In this document: piece by piece, positions 39,162 through 47,802 of the stretch
Layout: each line of letters opens with the position of its first letter
Numbering within the stretch: position 1 is the first letter of the stretch
Origin: Clostridia bacterium
GTDB lineage: Bacteria; Bacillota; Clostridia; Christensenellales; UMGS416
Assembly: GCA_016938675.1 (NCBI GenBank)
Contig: JAFGUF010000027.1
Span: 203,134 to 267,133 of the forward strand
Length of the DNA: 64,000 nucleotides
Direction of reading: 5' to 3'
Notes under the pieces: model-generated
Told to the model about the DNA's origin: nothing
What the model saw: only the letters and a program-made list of their open reading frames with translations
The model's database searches: none
Position numbers and translations under genes: made by a program

Positions 39162-40007
39162 TTGAGAGCGAAAATAATAACTGATTCTGTCAGTGATATT
39201 TCACCTGATATTGCAGAACTCTACGGCATTGATGTTCTCCCTATAGAAATATCAGTCGGCAGCCATTTTGAATCAGCATATGATGTACCCGTTTCCGAAT
39301 CTGTCAAATGGATCGAATACCATAGAAAACGCATCGAATATAAAGGCGTTGGGGATGATGTATATACCCGGGTTTTTGAAAAATACGTTAGTCAGGGAAT
39401 GGGAATTATCTGCATCACCGGTGGAAGTGCCGGCATATCTAATTATGCCTGTGCCAGCCATGCTGCTACAAATTTTCCCGGAGCTATTATTTATATAATC
39501 GACTCTCATCAGCTATCTTCCGGTGTTGCTATAATCGCACTTGAGGCTGCTATCATGGCGCAGGAAGGAGCTTCAGCCAACGCAATTGCGATAAGACTGG
39601 AGAGAACAATGCAGAAGTTCAGGCATGTGGGCGTTGCAGACAATGTGCAGTTTCTCCAGTATGCAGGCCTTTGCCCTAAAGTCGTGGCCGTGGGAAGCGG
39701 TCTTCTGAATGCTAAGTTTGAATTTATAATCATAGAGGAGAATAAATTCGATGTTCAGATTATTGGCAATTCTATGGATAAGGCAGTAAAAACATTCTGC
39801 AAAAAGGTTTTTAAGGACTTAAAAATAATGGATCCGAAAATTTTGTTTTTGATGTATACCATATCGGATGAAGAATACTTCTCATACGTGTATAAGTATA
39901 TTCAAGACTTGGAATACTTCGAGCAGGTAGCCGCGTGTGAGGCAGGACATTACACAACAAGTATTGTGGGCCGAAATGGTATTGGTGCCGCTTTTATGTT
40001 TAAATAA
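39162..40007 (+). CDS. DegV family protein, copy 1
   Basis: A 281-residue DegV-family fatty-acid-binding protein; in some Firmicutes such proteins are FakB subunits delivering fatty acids to the FakA kinase. It begins KIITDSVSDISPDIAELYGIDVLPIEI and has the ITGGSAGISNY segment in the place of the family's lipid headgroup-binding motif. The start is TTG, with AGAGGTAGG upstream. A paralogue of identical length follows 49 bases later. No fakA is in the window; family membership is firm, ligand unknown. Confidence 0.88.
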   Translation: MRAKIITDSVSDISPDIAELYGIDVLPIEISVGSHFESAYDVPVSESVKWIEYHRKRIEYKGVGDDVYTRVFEKYVSQGMGIICITGGSAGISNYACASHAATNFPGAIIYIIDSHQLSSGVAIIALEAAIMAQEGASANAIAIRLERTMQKFRHVGVADNVQFLQYAGLCPKVVAVGSGLLNAKFEFIIIEENKFDVQIIGNSMDKAVKTFCKKVFKDLKIMDPKILFLMYTISDEEYFSYVYKYIQDLEYFEQVAACEAGHYTTSIVGRNGIGAAFMFK

Positions 40008-40056
40008 TTATTATTAAAGATAATTTAAATAAAATACAAGTAGGAGAGATAACAAT

Positions 40057-40902
40057 ATGGCTGTAAAAATCATTACTGATTCGATAAGTGATATTTCTGC
40101 AGAAGTTGCGGAAATGCACGGCATTGAGGTGCTTCCGATAGAGTATTTAATTGGAGGCACTTATATATCTGCATTTGACCTGACTGTGGACGCGCTGGTA
40201 AAATGGATCAGAGAGAACAAAAGAACACCGGATTTAAGAGGGATAAGCGTCGATACATACAGGAAGACATTTGAAAAGTATGTAAAGCAGGGGATGGAAA
40301 TAGTATGCTTTACTACCGGCAGTCTTACAGTCTCCAACTATTCCTGCGCGTTGCATGCATCAACTTTGGTGCCTGCAGGGAACATACACGTAATTGACAC
40401 GCACCAGATATCCACTAGCATAGGAATAATGGCAATAAAGGCAGCCGATATGGCAAAGAGCGGCGAGTCAGCGAACTCAATTGCAATTAGGTTTGAGCGG
40501 TCTATGAGCAAGTTCCGCCAATATGGGCTTGCTGATTCTGTGGAGTTTCTCGAGTATTCAGGACACTGCCCGAAAATTGTTGCTTTTGGCAGCAACCTTT
40601 TAAACGCCAAGTTTGAATTTTCAGTATATGATGACCAAAAGTTTGATGTAAAATATATTGGAAATTCAATGAGCAAAGCTCTTCCTACATACTTTAAAGA
40701 CGTGTTTAAAAATTTAACAGCAATAGACCCTAAAAAAGTATTTATGACGCATACTTTCTCAGACGAGGATTATTTTGCGGAGTTATACAAGAAGGTACTT
40801 GGCTTAAATTATTTTGAAGAGATAATAGTGTGCGGAGCGTCATTGCACAGCACCAGCCTATACGGAAGCAGCGGAATAAGCGTAGCATACCAGCTGAAGT
40901 AA
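40057..40902 (+). CDS. DegV family protein, copy 2
   Basis: A 281-residue paralogue of the preceding protein: KIITDSISDISAEVAEMHGIEVLPIEYLIGG, then TTGSLTVSNYSCALHAST and DTHQISTSIGIMAIKAADMA. Same length and close similarity indicate a tandem duplication with divergence, perhaps giving two fatty-acid specificities in the FakB manner. ATG start with TAGGAGAG upstream. A small hairpin (40929-40947) follows. Confidence 0.88.
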   Translation: MAVKIITDSISDISAEVAEMHGIEVLPIEYLIGGTYISAFDLTVDALVKWIRENKRTPDLRGISVDTYRKTFEKYVKQGMEIVCFTTGSLTVSNYSCALHASTLVPAGNIHVIDTHQISTSIGIMAIKAADMAKSGESANSIAIRFERSMSKFRQYGLADSVEFLEYSGHCPKIVAFGSNLLNAKFEFSVYDDQKFDVKYIGNSMSKALPTYFKDVFKNLTAIDPKKVFMTHTFSDEDYFAELYKKVLGLNYFEEIIVCGASLHSTSLYGSSGISVAYQLK

Positions 40903-40928
40903 ACAAAATATAATATAAATTGTAAATT

Positions 40929-40947
40929 AAGCTGATTTTATCAGCTT
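40929..40947 (+). terminator. Probable terminator after the degV pair
   Basis: AAGCTGA (40929-40935) / TCAGCTT (40941-40947), 5-base loop, followed by TAATTTAT. Weak T tract. Confidence 0.6.
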
Positions 40948-41063
40948 TAATTTATATTAGGGCTTATTTATTACAGAAAAATATATTATAATGTACTTTA
41001 AAATAAAAGAGCAGATCATAATATATAACCTTTTTAATAAAGCTGAAAAGACAGGAGAAATAC

Positions 41064-42590
41064 ATGACAGTAATAGTTTTGGATTTTGGCGGGCAGTACA
41101 ATCAATTGATTGCAAGAAGAGTGAGAGAAGCGAAAGTATACAGCGAGATATTGCCATATACTACACCGATTGATGAAATTGCCGCGCTTAATCCTGCGGG
41201 TATAATATTCACCGGAGGCCCAAACTCATCATATGAGGAGGGCGCGCCCAGCATAGGCAGAGAAATATTTGAGCTGGGAGTTCCTATTCTTGGTATCTGC
41301 TATGGTGCGCAGGTGATGAGCCTGGTATTGGGCGGAGGAGTGCACAGTGTGGAGCACAGAGAATACGGATTTACTACGGTTGATGTGGACCAAAACAGCC
41401 TGCTATTTGACGGACTCGAAAAAAGCCAGGTATGCTGGATGAGCCATACCGACCAGATATCAGATTTGCCGGAAGGATTCAGAGTATCCGCATCGACGCC
41501 TACCTGCCCGGTTGCCGCTATGGAGAACAAAGACAAAAAACTATATGCTGTACAGTTTCACCCGGAAGTGGGTCACACAGAGCATGGCCAGGACATGCTG
41601 GTTAATTTCCTTTATAATGTGTGTCGCTGTAAAGGTGACTGGACGATGTCCAATATTGCTAAGCAGTCAGTTATAGATTTGAAAGATAAAATAGGGGACA
41701 AGAAAGTGTTGCTGGCATTATCCGGCGGAGTTGATTCATCCGTTGCGGCGGTAATGCTATCTAAGGCTATCGGCAAAAACCTGACATGCATTTTCGTTGA
41801 CCATGGCTTGCTGCGCAAGGATGAAGGCGACGAAGTGGAGAAAGTATTTACCGGGGATTTTGACCTGAACTTCATCAGAGTCAATGCAGAAGAAAGGTTT
41901 TTATCCAAACTGAAAGGAATAGAAGACCCAGAGAAGAAGCGCAAGATTATCGGCGAGGAGTTTATCCGCGTATTTGAGGAGGAAGCAAAAAAGCTGGGTA
42001 AAGTTCATTTTCTCGCACAAGGAACTATATACCCTGACGTTGTGGAATCGGGCGTTGGTCACGCGGCGGTGATAAAGAGCCATCATAATGTGGGAGGACT
42101 ACCGGATCATGTGGACTTTGAGGAGATTATTGAGCCGATTCGGGATTTATTCAAGGACGAAGTTAGAAAGGTCGGTTTAGAGCTCGGCTTAAGCGAAGAA
42201 TTAGTATGGCGTCAGCCATTCCCGGGTCCAGGGCTTGCTATCCGCGTGATGGGCGAAGTAACCACAGATAGGCTTGAAATACTGAAGGAAGCGGACTATA
42301 TTTACAGAGAGGAAATTAAAAAAGCGGGACTGAATCGGGAGATATGGCAGTACTTCGCCGCGCTAACTAATACACGCACTGTTGGCGTAATGGGGGATGC
42401 TAGGACATATGATTATGTGCTTGCCCTGCGCGCGGTGACATCGGTGGATGCTATGACAGCTGACTGGGCGAGGATACCGCATGAAGTGCTGGCGAAGATA
42501 TCCAACAGGATAATTAATGAAGTGCCGCATGTAAACAGGATTGTTTATGATATTACGAGTAAGCCGCCGGGGACTATTGAGTGGGAGTAG
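41064..42590 (+). CDS. guaA: GMP synthase (glutamine-hydrolysing)
   Basis: A 508-residue GMP synthetase converting XMP to GMP. Residues 1-190 are the glutamine amidotransferase domain with nucleophile Cys in GICYGAQVM and the [11 protein letters not shown]is/Glu; residues ~195-390 hold the ATP pyrophosphatase domain with the PP-loop [15 protein letters not shown]; the C-terminal dimerisation domain ends in the family's [17 protein letters not shown]. The last bases, including the stop codon, are the integration site of the downstream island, which leaves the protein unchanged. GGAGAAA precedes the ATG. Confidence 0.97.
   Translation: MTVIVLDFGGQYNQLIARRVREAKVYSEILPYTTPIDEIAALNPAGIIFTGGPNSSYEEGAPSIGREIFELGVPILGICYGAQVMSLVLGGGVHSVEHREYGFTTVDVDQNSLLFDGLEKSQVCWMSHTDQISDLPEGFRVSASTPTCPVAAMENKDKKLYAVQFHPEVGHTEHGQDMLVNFLYNVCRCKGDWTMSNIAKQSVIDLKDKIGDKKVLLALSGGVDSSVAAVMLSKAIGKNLTCIFVDHGLLRKDEGDEVEKVFTGDFDLNFIRVNAEERFLSKLKGIEDPEKKRKIIGEEFIRVFEEEAKKLGKVHFLAQGTIYPDVVESGVGHAAVIKSHHNVGGLPDHVDFEEIIEPIRDLFKDEVRKVGLELGLSEELVWRQPFPGPGLAIRVMGEVTTDRLEILKEADYIYREEIKKAGLNREIWQYFAALTNTRTVGVMGDARTYDYVLALRAVTSVDAMTADWARIPHEVLAKISNRIINEVPHVNRIVYDITSKPPGTIEWE
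42579..42589 (+). other. attL core
   Basis: GAGTGGGAGTA covers the last codons of guaA (Glu-Trp-Glu and the first two bases of the stop). The next base gives TAG here and TAA at attR, so guaA keeps its end with or without the element. Confidence 0.8.
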
Positions 42591-42697
42591 GTAAAGAAGT
42601 CCCGGAAAGCCACTTATAAGCTGGTTTTCGACCACTAAGGTGCTATAATGGCAACGTTTTGGCAACAGTGACTGTATAATTAAAAATTCAATCTTTT

Positions 42698-42737
42698 AAA
42701 AGAGCTAACTGATTTAGAAATGTCAGTTAGCTCTTTT
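42698..42737. terminator. Bidirectional terminator between guaA and the XRE gene
   Basis: AAAAGAGCTAACTG (42698-42711) / CAGTTAGCTCTTTT (42724-42737), a perfect 14-bp stem with A and T ends, lies between two convergent genes just inside the element. Confidence 0.92.
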
Positions 42738-42750
42738 GTTGCATTATGAA

Positions 42751-43257
42751 TTATGTATTTAGAGCAGCTCGCTCTGCTCTAACGGTATCTAGCTTAGCCT
42801 TGGTACGTTCTTCCTCAATACGAGGATAGTTATAACGCCAGTAATCATATTCATCTTTGGTGATTTCATCAAATTTTAGTTTACTGGATTCTTTATACCA
42901 AGCGTTGAGCATTTCAAACATAGAAAGGTAGGTATGTCCTTTGGTTTTATCAAGAGTCAAACAAATCTCTCCGTCAATATTGTTTATTTGTAAACCGTAC
43001 AAATCCTCAAGAGTGAATAAGGTATGCATAATACCCTCATAACTATCAATGTCTGGAACGTCCAGTGCTTTTGGGCTGACATCAAAGACTTTGGCGATTT
43101 TATTAAGAATATCTTCCTTTGGGGTTCTTTTACCGGATTCGTACTGTGCTATACGAACATCAGCGTTTTTTTCATCAAAGTCAATACTCATGCCTAAGTA
43201 CTTTTGTGTTATATCTCGTTGTTTACGGTGAAACTTGATTCTCTCGTCAGTTGCCAT
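42751..43257 (-). CDS. XRE-family repressor of the element
   Basis: A 168-residue regulator with an N-terminal Cro/C1-type helix-turn-helix (about residues 8-65: RKQRDITQKYLGM....DVRIAQYESGKRTPKEDILNKIAKVFDVSPKAL) and a C-terminal domain of unknown fold. ATG 43257 is used because AGGAG lies 8 bases upstream; the longer in-frame reading starts in the promoter. It is divergent from the xis-int module, and an AACATATATG sequence lies in the spacer of both promoters, so it probably represses both until induced, like a phage repressor. Confidence 0.85.
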   Translation of the reverse strand: MATDERIKFHRKQRDITQKYLGMSIDFDEKNADVRIAQYESGKRTPKEDILNKIAKVFDVSPKALDVPDIDSYEGIMHTLFTLEDLYGLQINNIDGEICLTLDKTKGHTYLSMFEMLNAWYKESSKLKFDEITKDEYDYWRYNYPRIEEERTKAKLDTVRAERAALNT

Positions 43258-43289
43258 AATAATTACTCCTATCAAATGATTGTGAGATA

Positions 43290-43319
43290 AGTATAGCATA
43301 TATGTTTAAGTAATGTCAA
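43290..43319 (-). promoter_or_regulatory. Promoter of the XRE repressor gene
   Basis: On the minus strand TTGACA (43319-43314), 18 bases, TATACT (43295-43290). The spacer contains AACATATATG (43306-43297), repeated in the divergent promoter. Confidence 0.8.
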
Positions 43320-43350
43320 CAAATAAAATAAATATGCTTATTAAATACAC

Positions 43351-43379
43351 TTGACAAGAACATATATGATAAGTATAAT
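43351..43379 (+). promoter_or_regulatory. Promoter of the leader RNA/xis/int unit
   Basis: TTGACA (43351-43356), 17 bases, TATAAT (43374-43379): perfect consensus. The spacer contains AACATATATG (43359-43368), the same sequence as in the divergent promoter and a likely operator. Confidence 0.88.
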
Positions 43380-43424
43380 ATATGAACCATAGCAGATATG
43401 CTATAGCAACTTGAAAACTGAATA

Positions 43425-43618
43425 GTGCAGCCAATCAGATATCGGTACGCTCTTAATAGAGGTCGCTTCCCCGGAGTAGCGATGCATCACAGGGATAATA
43501 TCCGCCGTAGCCGAAAATACGCGTCTTGATCAAACAAGGTCGGAGGTAGGAACGGGATTGGGGGAAAGCACACAAAACAAAAGCCGAGCTCGACATATAC
43601 TCCGGGCGTGTTTGGCAC
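43425..43618 (+). ncRNA. Structured leader RNA upstream of the xis/int genes (int-alpA-like)
   Basis: Between a perfect promoter and the Xis-like gene lies about 310 bases without an open frame, G+C-richer than its surroundings. Long-range pairing is visible: GTG-cag-CCAA (43425-43434) with TTGGCAC (43612-43618), enclosing CCCGGAGTA (43470-43478) with TACTCCGGG (43598-43606), a perfect 9-bp match; local stems TCGCT/AGCGA and CTTG/CAAG lie inside. The position before an AlpA-like gene and integrase matches the int-alpA RNA motif reported from Firmicutes; identity with that family is a suggestion from context only. Confidence 0.7.
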
Positions 43619-43693
43619 AAATCTATTGAAGGGAGGAGTCTATGTAACTTTAGTTGGAAACCTATTAAAACAAGAATGAAAGGAATTTAATAC

Positions 43694-43891
43694 ATGAAAA
43701 ACACAACATTTTTGAGAGCAGAGGATGTAGCAAAAGAACTTGGTGTATCAGAATCATATGCCTACAAGATGATTAAAAAACTTAACCTTGAGTTGAGCAA
43801 GAAAGGTTATATAACAGTGGCGGGTAGAATAAACAGAAAATATTTCTGTGAAAAGGTTTGCTATGGAGATTATAACGAAGGGAATGATTAG
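43694..43891 (+). CDS. Excisionase/AlpA-like DNA-binding protein
   Basis: A 65-residue winged-helix protein: TFLRAEDVAKELGVSESYAYKMIKKLNLELSKKGYITVAGRINRKYF. This is the small MerR/AlpA-like DNA-binding protein that typically precedes the integrase in integrative elements of gut Firmicutes and serves as directionality factor or activator. GAAAGGAA lies upstream. The stop codon directly abuts the integrase ATG, so the two are made together. Confidence 0.85.
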   Translation: MKNTTFLRAEDVAKELGVSESYAYKMIKKLNLELSKKGYITVAGRINRKYFCEKVCYGDYNEGND

Positions 43892-44959
43892 ATGGGGGTT
43901 TATAAAGAACCTGAGACAAACACATGGCGAGTTATATACCGGTATACCAATTGGATGGGTGAGCGAAAGCAAACCAGCAAAAGAGGATTTATTACAAAAA
44001 GAGACGCGCTTGCGTGGGAACGTGAACAATTACAGAAGACTGGTTCCAACTTAGAAATGACTTTTGAAAGTTTTGTTGAGACTTATAACAACGATATGCG
44101 AAATCGCCTTAAAGAAAATACACAGCATAAGAAAGAAGTTATAATTCGGACAAAACTATTGCCTTACTTTGGAAAGCGCAGAATGTGTGATATTCAGCCA
44201 ACAGATATTATAACTTGGCAGAATAAAATGATAGGCTACAGAAATGAAAAGGGCGAAGCATTTTCACCAGTTTATTTAAAAACAATACATAATCAAATTA
44301 GTGCCATTTTTAATCACGCAGTTAAGTATTACGGACTCACCGTAAACCCTGCAGCCAAAGCAGGCAGCATGGGAAAAGCCAAAGGCAGAGAAATGATGTT
44401 CTGGACAAAAGAAGAATACACCAGATTTTCAGATGCCATGATGGACAAACCAGTATCATTTTATGCATATGAAATGCTTTACTGGTGCGGAATACGGATT
44501 GGAGAACTACTTGCATTAACAAGTGCCGACTTCAATTTTGAAAAATCAACAGTAAGGATTAACAAATCATATCAACGTCTTAAAGGCAGGGATATAATAA
44601 CAGACCCTAAAACACCAAAAAGCAATCGAATAATTCAAATGCCGGAATTCCTGGTGAAGGAGATGCAGGAATATCTAAGCCAACTTTATAAGTTAGAATC
44701 CACTGACAGGATATTTCCTATTACAAAAAGTTATATGCATCATGAGATGGATAGAGGATCAAAACAGGCAGGAGTAAAGCGGATACGTATTCATGACATA
44801 CGGCACTCACATATATCACTATTAATTGATATGGGATTTTCAGCAATTGCTATAGCAGACCGTGTTGGACATGAAAGCATTGATATCACTTACAACTATG
44901 CGCACTTGTTTCCGTCAAGGCAGACGGAGATGGCAAAAAGACTGGACGTTGAGCGTTAG
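43892..44959 (+). CDS. int: Tyrosine-type site-specific integrase
   Basis: A 355-residue tyrosine recombinase, likely catalysing integration and excision at the guaA site. N-terminal arm-binding domain (residues 1-50, with W-x-V-x-Y-R.. and KRGFITKRDALAWE), SAM-like core-binding domain (60-160), catalytic domain with Arg ~202 in CGIRIGEL, HDIRH (His ~301, Arg ~304), His ~327 in GHESIDITYNYAHLFP and the nucleophile Tyr ~336. All catalytic residues are present. It starts at the base after the Xis-like stop codon. Confidence 0.95.
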   Translation: MGVYKEPETNTWRVIYRYTNWMGERKQTSKRGFITKRDALAWEREQLQKTGSNLEMTFESFVETYNNDMRNRLKENTQHKKEVIIRTKLLPYFGKRRMCDIQPTDIITWQNKMIGYRNEKGEAFSPVYLKTIHNQISAIFNHAVKYYGLTVNPAAKAGSMGKAKGREMMFWTKEEYTRFSDAMMDKPVSFYAYEMLYWCGIRIGELLALTSADFNFEKSTVRINKSYQRLKGRDIITDPKTPKSNRIIQMPEFLVKEMQEYLSQLYKLESTDRIFPITKSYMHHEMDRGSKQAGVKRIRIHDIRHSHISLLIDMGFSAIAIADRVGHESIDITYNYAHLFPSRQTEMAKRLDVER

Positions 44960-44974
44960 AAAGGAGGGCAGAAT

Positions 44975-45313
44975 ATGTCGGTAAAAGTAAAAGATGATAA
45001 GGGACGTTGGAGAAGCAAAAGTGTGGCATTTCGTATGTCACCAGAGGAATGTGAAGAACTGAATTACAGAGTTCAATTGTCAGGACTAAGCAAGCAGGAC
45101 TATTTAATCAAGCGAAGTTTAGAGCAAAACATTGTGGTTATTGGTAATCCGAGAGTGTACAAAGCACTGAGAAATAAGATGGATGAAATTTTAATGGAAC
45201 TTAAAAAGATTTCAGAGAATATTCCGATAACTGACGAACTACTGGATAAGACGAATCAAATTACTACACTGATGGAGGGACTATCCAAAAAAAATTCCTA
45301 CCCGAATGGATAA
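44975..45313 (+). CDS. MobC-like relaxosome protein
   Basis: A 112-residue protein resembling MobC-type mobilization accessory factors. The N-terminal half, SKSVAFRMSPEECEELNYRVQLSGLSKQDYLIKRSL, is a ribbon-helix-helix typical of that group; the C-terminal half is helical. Such proteins bind near oriT and help the relaxase. It follows the integrase by 15 bases with AAAGGAGGG upstream. The relaxase of the element lies about 1.3 kb downstream. Confidence 0.8.
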   Translation: MSVKVKDDKGRWRSKSVAFRMSPEECEELNYRVQLSGLSKQDYLIKRSLEQNIVVIGNPRVYKALRNKMDEILMELKKISENIPITDELLDKTNQITTLMEGLSKKNSYPNG

Positions 45314-45420
45314 GAATTTTCAGACAATATTACAACAATGAGCTGTACATACCATCTCGTAACAATGATAGTATATCACAGCTCCTTTGTTGAATTCAAC
45401 AAAAAGAAAGGAGTATTTCT

Positions 45421-46419
45421 TTGAATAAATTCTTAGAGTTTGCAATGGAAATAGAAGCAGATGATGATTTAAGAATAATAAATATGGAAGATGTTGCAGC
45501 AGTAGAAGTGGACTGGCTATGGTATCCATACATACCTTACGGAAAGATAACCATAGTACAAGGCGATCCCGGAGAAGGCAAAACTACCTTTGCACTGCAG
45601 CTCGCTTCAATATTAAGTAAAGGCGAGACGTTGCCCTGTGTCGGCGAAGAAAGCTGTCCAGCTAGTCCTATTAATATTATTTATCAATCGGCAGAAGACG
45701 GACTCAACGACACAATAAAACCGAGGCTGGTCGAAGCAAATGCTGACTGCACAAAAATCAAAGTAATAGATGAAAGTAAATATCCGTTGTCCATGATAGA
45801 TGGAAGACTAGAGACTGCTATTCGGGAAACCGGAGCAAGGCTTGTTGTACTTGACCCAATACAGGCATATTTAGGTGAAAACATTGATATGCACAGAGCC
45901 AATGAAATCAGACCTATTCTTAAGCGACTTGGTGAAATGGCGGATGAATATAAATGCGCCATTGTACTAATTGGTCATATGAACAAATCCAAAGGTGCTA
46001 AATCAACATACAGGGGATTGGGATCAATAGACTTTCAGGCAGCTGCACGTAGTGTACTGATTGTAGGAAGAATTAAAGACAAACCTCATATAAGAGTGAT
46101 TGCCCATGGTAAAAGCTCGCTTGCACCTGAAGGGAAATCGATAGCATTTGAACTAGGTGAAGAAAATGGATTTACATGGCTTGGACAGTATGAGATTTCA
46201 GTAGATGATTTGTTATCCGGCGGTAAAAGTGAAAAGAAGCTGAAGATGGCGGAGAAGCTAATATCGGATATGCTAGCAAACGGAGATGTTGAACAGAAAA
46301 TAATACTTGCTAAAGCAATATCGTTAGGTATATCAAAACGAGTACTAGATCAAGCAAAGAAGAACTTATCGGTAAAATCTAAAAAATCAGGTGACTGCTG
46401 GTACTGGAGATTCGCCTGA
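45421..46419 (+). CDS. RepA-like AAA ATPase (DnaB/RecA-fold helicase)
   Basis: A 332-residue RecA-fold ATPase of the AAA_25/RepA type. Walker A is QGDPGEGKTTFALQLA near residue 48, Walker B is ARLVVLDPIQAYL near 140, and a downstream block reads IVLIGHMNKSKGAKSTYRGLGSIDFQAAARSVLIVGR. Proteins of this type act as hexameric helicases for plasmid-like replication of mobile elements. The start is TTG with AAAGGAG upstream. It lies between the MobC-like and MobV genes, so it may support replication of the excised or transferred strand. Confidence 0.85.
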   Translation: MNKFLEFAMEIEADDDLRIINMEDVAAVEVDWLWYPYIPYGKITIVQGDPGEGKTTFALQLASILSKGETLPCVGEESCPASPINIIYQSAEDGLNDTIKPRLVEANADCTKIKVIDESKYPLSMIDGRLETAIRETGARLVVLDPIQAYLGENIDMHRANEIRPILKRLGEMADEYKCAIVLIGHMNKSKGAKSTYRGLGSIDFQAAARSVLIVGRIKDKPHIRVIAHGKSSLAPEGKSIAFELGEENGFTWLGQYEISVDDLLSGGKSEKKLKMAEKLISDMLANGDVEQKIILAKAISLGISKRVLDQAKKNLSVKSKKSGDCWYWRFA

Positions 46420-46500
46420 AAACTTAAGTTTGCAAGGCTGTAGCATTATAAATACAAGCAATATTGCACAGTTGTACTAGTATGCTGCTATGAAAGTTTT

Positions 46501-46576
46501 GTTACTTTTGTCAAAAGTAACGCAAAAGCACTTTCGGCATAAATGCCAAAAGATGCTTTGCGGCTTGCCGGCGGCA
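46501..46576. other. Candidate origin of transfer (oriT)
   Basis: Three consecutive hairpins lie just 5' of the MobV relaxase gene: GTTACTTTT/AAAAGTAAC (46501-46521, 3-base loop), a long stem spanning 46522-46561 (GCAAA...TTTGC outside, GGCAT/ATGCC inside), and TGCC-GGC-GGCA (46566-46576). MobV-family oriT sites are usually adjacent to and upstream of mob. Confidence 0.65.
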
Positions 46577-46592
46577 CGTTAGAAAAAGGAGG

Positions 46593-47741
46593 TTGACTAT
46601 CGAACGAAGCGTCAGCGTAATGATAGGAAAAGGTTCAGTCAACCATAATAATCGAAGGTTTATTGCAAAGAATGTAGATGCAGAAAGGACGGACAACAAT
46701 GTAGTATTCTGCAATGATAACATCAAGGATGTTTATCATCAGCTATTTGATGATGCTCAGAAAAATTACAATGATAAACAAACTAGAGATGATAGAAGAA
46801 TAGAAGATTATTATGTGAAGATTAGAACAGGTAAACAAGAAAAATTGTTTCATGAAGTCATATTTCAAGTCGGAAATAAAGATGATATGAATGCAAGAGA
46901 TGAAAACGGACAACTAGCAAAAACGATACTAACCGATTTTATGAATAGCTTTCAGGAAAGGAATCCGCAGCTTAGGGTATTTTCAGCTCATTTACATATG
47001 GATGAAGAAACACCTCATCTGCATATAGACTTTGTACCATTTACAACAGGAAGCAAACGAGGACTTGAAACTAGAGTATCTTTAAAAAAGGCTCTTGCAC
47101 AGCAAGGCTATACCGGAGCTTCACGAAGTGAAACTGAATGGAACAAATGGGTGCAAGCAGAAAAAGAAGAGCTGGCTCTGGTAATGGAAAAACATAAAGT
47201 TATTTGGAAAGAGCTAGGAACACACCTTCCTCATTTAGATGTTCTTGATTTTAAAAAGCAGGAACGTGAAAAGGAAGTTGTTCAACTGGAAAAGGAGATA
47301 GTGCGAATTGAAGATAAGCTATCTCAGCTTAAGGAGGATGAGGAATTTGTAAGTTTGAATGTCGATAAATATTATAACAATGATGAATGGCAGGTGCCAC
47401 AACCGCAGCCATTAATGAACACCAAAACATACAAAGAAAAATTAATTGATCCTCTTGTAGACAGTTTAAAGTCGGTTATTAAAAATGTAATCTCAGCATA
47501 CCTGAGAATGAGAAATAAGTACAGAGATTTGCAGTATGAAATGGATGTATTAAAATCCGACAATAATGCACTAGAATATGTATTTAAAGGTGTAAAGAAA
47601 GATAATGCAAAGTTATCAAAAAATGCTGAAGATTATAAACATTTAAGGGAAGCAATCGGTTCAAAAAAGACGGATGAAATTCTTGAAAAAGCAAGAGCTG
47701 AACACAAGAAAAAATCTAAAAAAATTGACTATGAAAGATAG
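46593..47741 (+). CDS. mob: MobV-family relaxase (Mob/Pre)
   Basis: A relaxase of about 375-382 residues that would nick and carry the transferred strand. The metal triad is in HLHMDEETPHLHIDFVP near residue 128-145; the N-terminal SVSVMIGKGSVNHNNR and FIAKNVDAERT match gut Firmicutes MobV proteins; a C-terminal coiled coil spans about 205-360 (KKQEREKEVVQLEKEI...). The TTG at 46593 directly abuts AAAGGAGG with no spacer, and ATG 46620 is too distant, so the exact start is unsure. A hairpin-rich candidate oriT lies immediately upstream. Confidence 0.9.
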   Translation: MTIERSVSVMIGKGSVNHNNRRFIAKNVDAERTDNNVVFCNDNIKDVYHQLFDDAQKNYNDKQTRDDRRIEDYYVKIRTGKQEKLFHEVIFQVGNKDDMNARDENGQLAKTILTDFMNSFQERNPQLRVFSAHLHMDEETPHLHIDFVPFTTGSKRGLETRVSLKKALAQQGYTGASRSETEWNKWVQAEKEELALVMEKHKVIWKELGTHLPHLDVLDFKKQEREKEVVQLEKEIVRIEDKLSQLKEDEEFVSLNVDKYYNNDEWQVPQPQPLMNTKTYKEKLIDPLVDSLKSVIKNVISAYLRMRNKYRDLQYEMDVLKSDNNALEYVFKGVKKDNAKLSKNAEDYKHLREAIGSKKTDEILEKARAEHKKKSKKIDYER

Positions 47742-47753
47742 CATATTAAACTG

Positions 47754-47772
47754 AACTGCCCCGAGGGTAGTT
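47754..47772 (+). terminator. AACTGCCC-type hairpin 1
   Basis: AACTGCCC-CGA-GGGTAGTT, 8 bp with one G-T pair, between mob and parA. First of a family of similar hairpins in this module; the T tract is poor. Confidence 0.55.
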
Positions 47773-47802
47773 ATAAAACAAAATTATTAAAGGAGTAAAC
47801 CA

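Noticed and set aside
43381..43693. Coding region between the element promoter and the Xis-like gene
   Set aside because: No frame of meaningful length with a ribosome binding site; the strong base pairing points to RNA instead.
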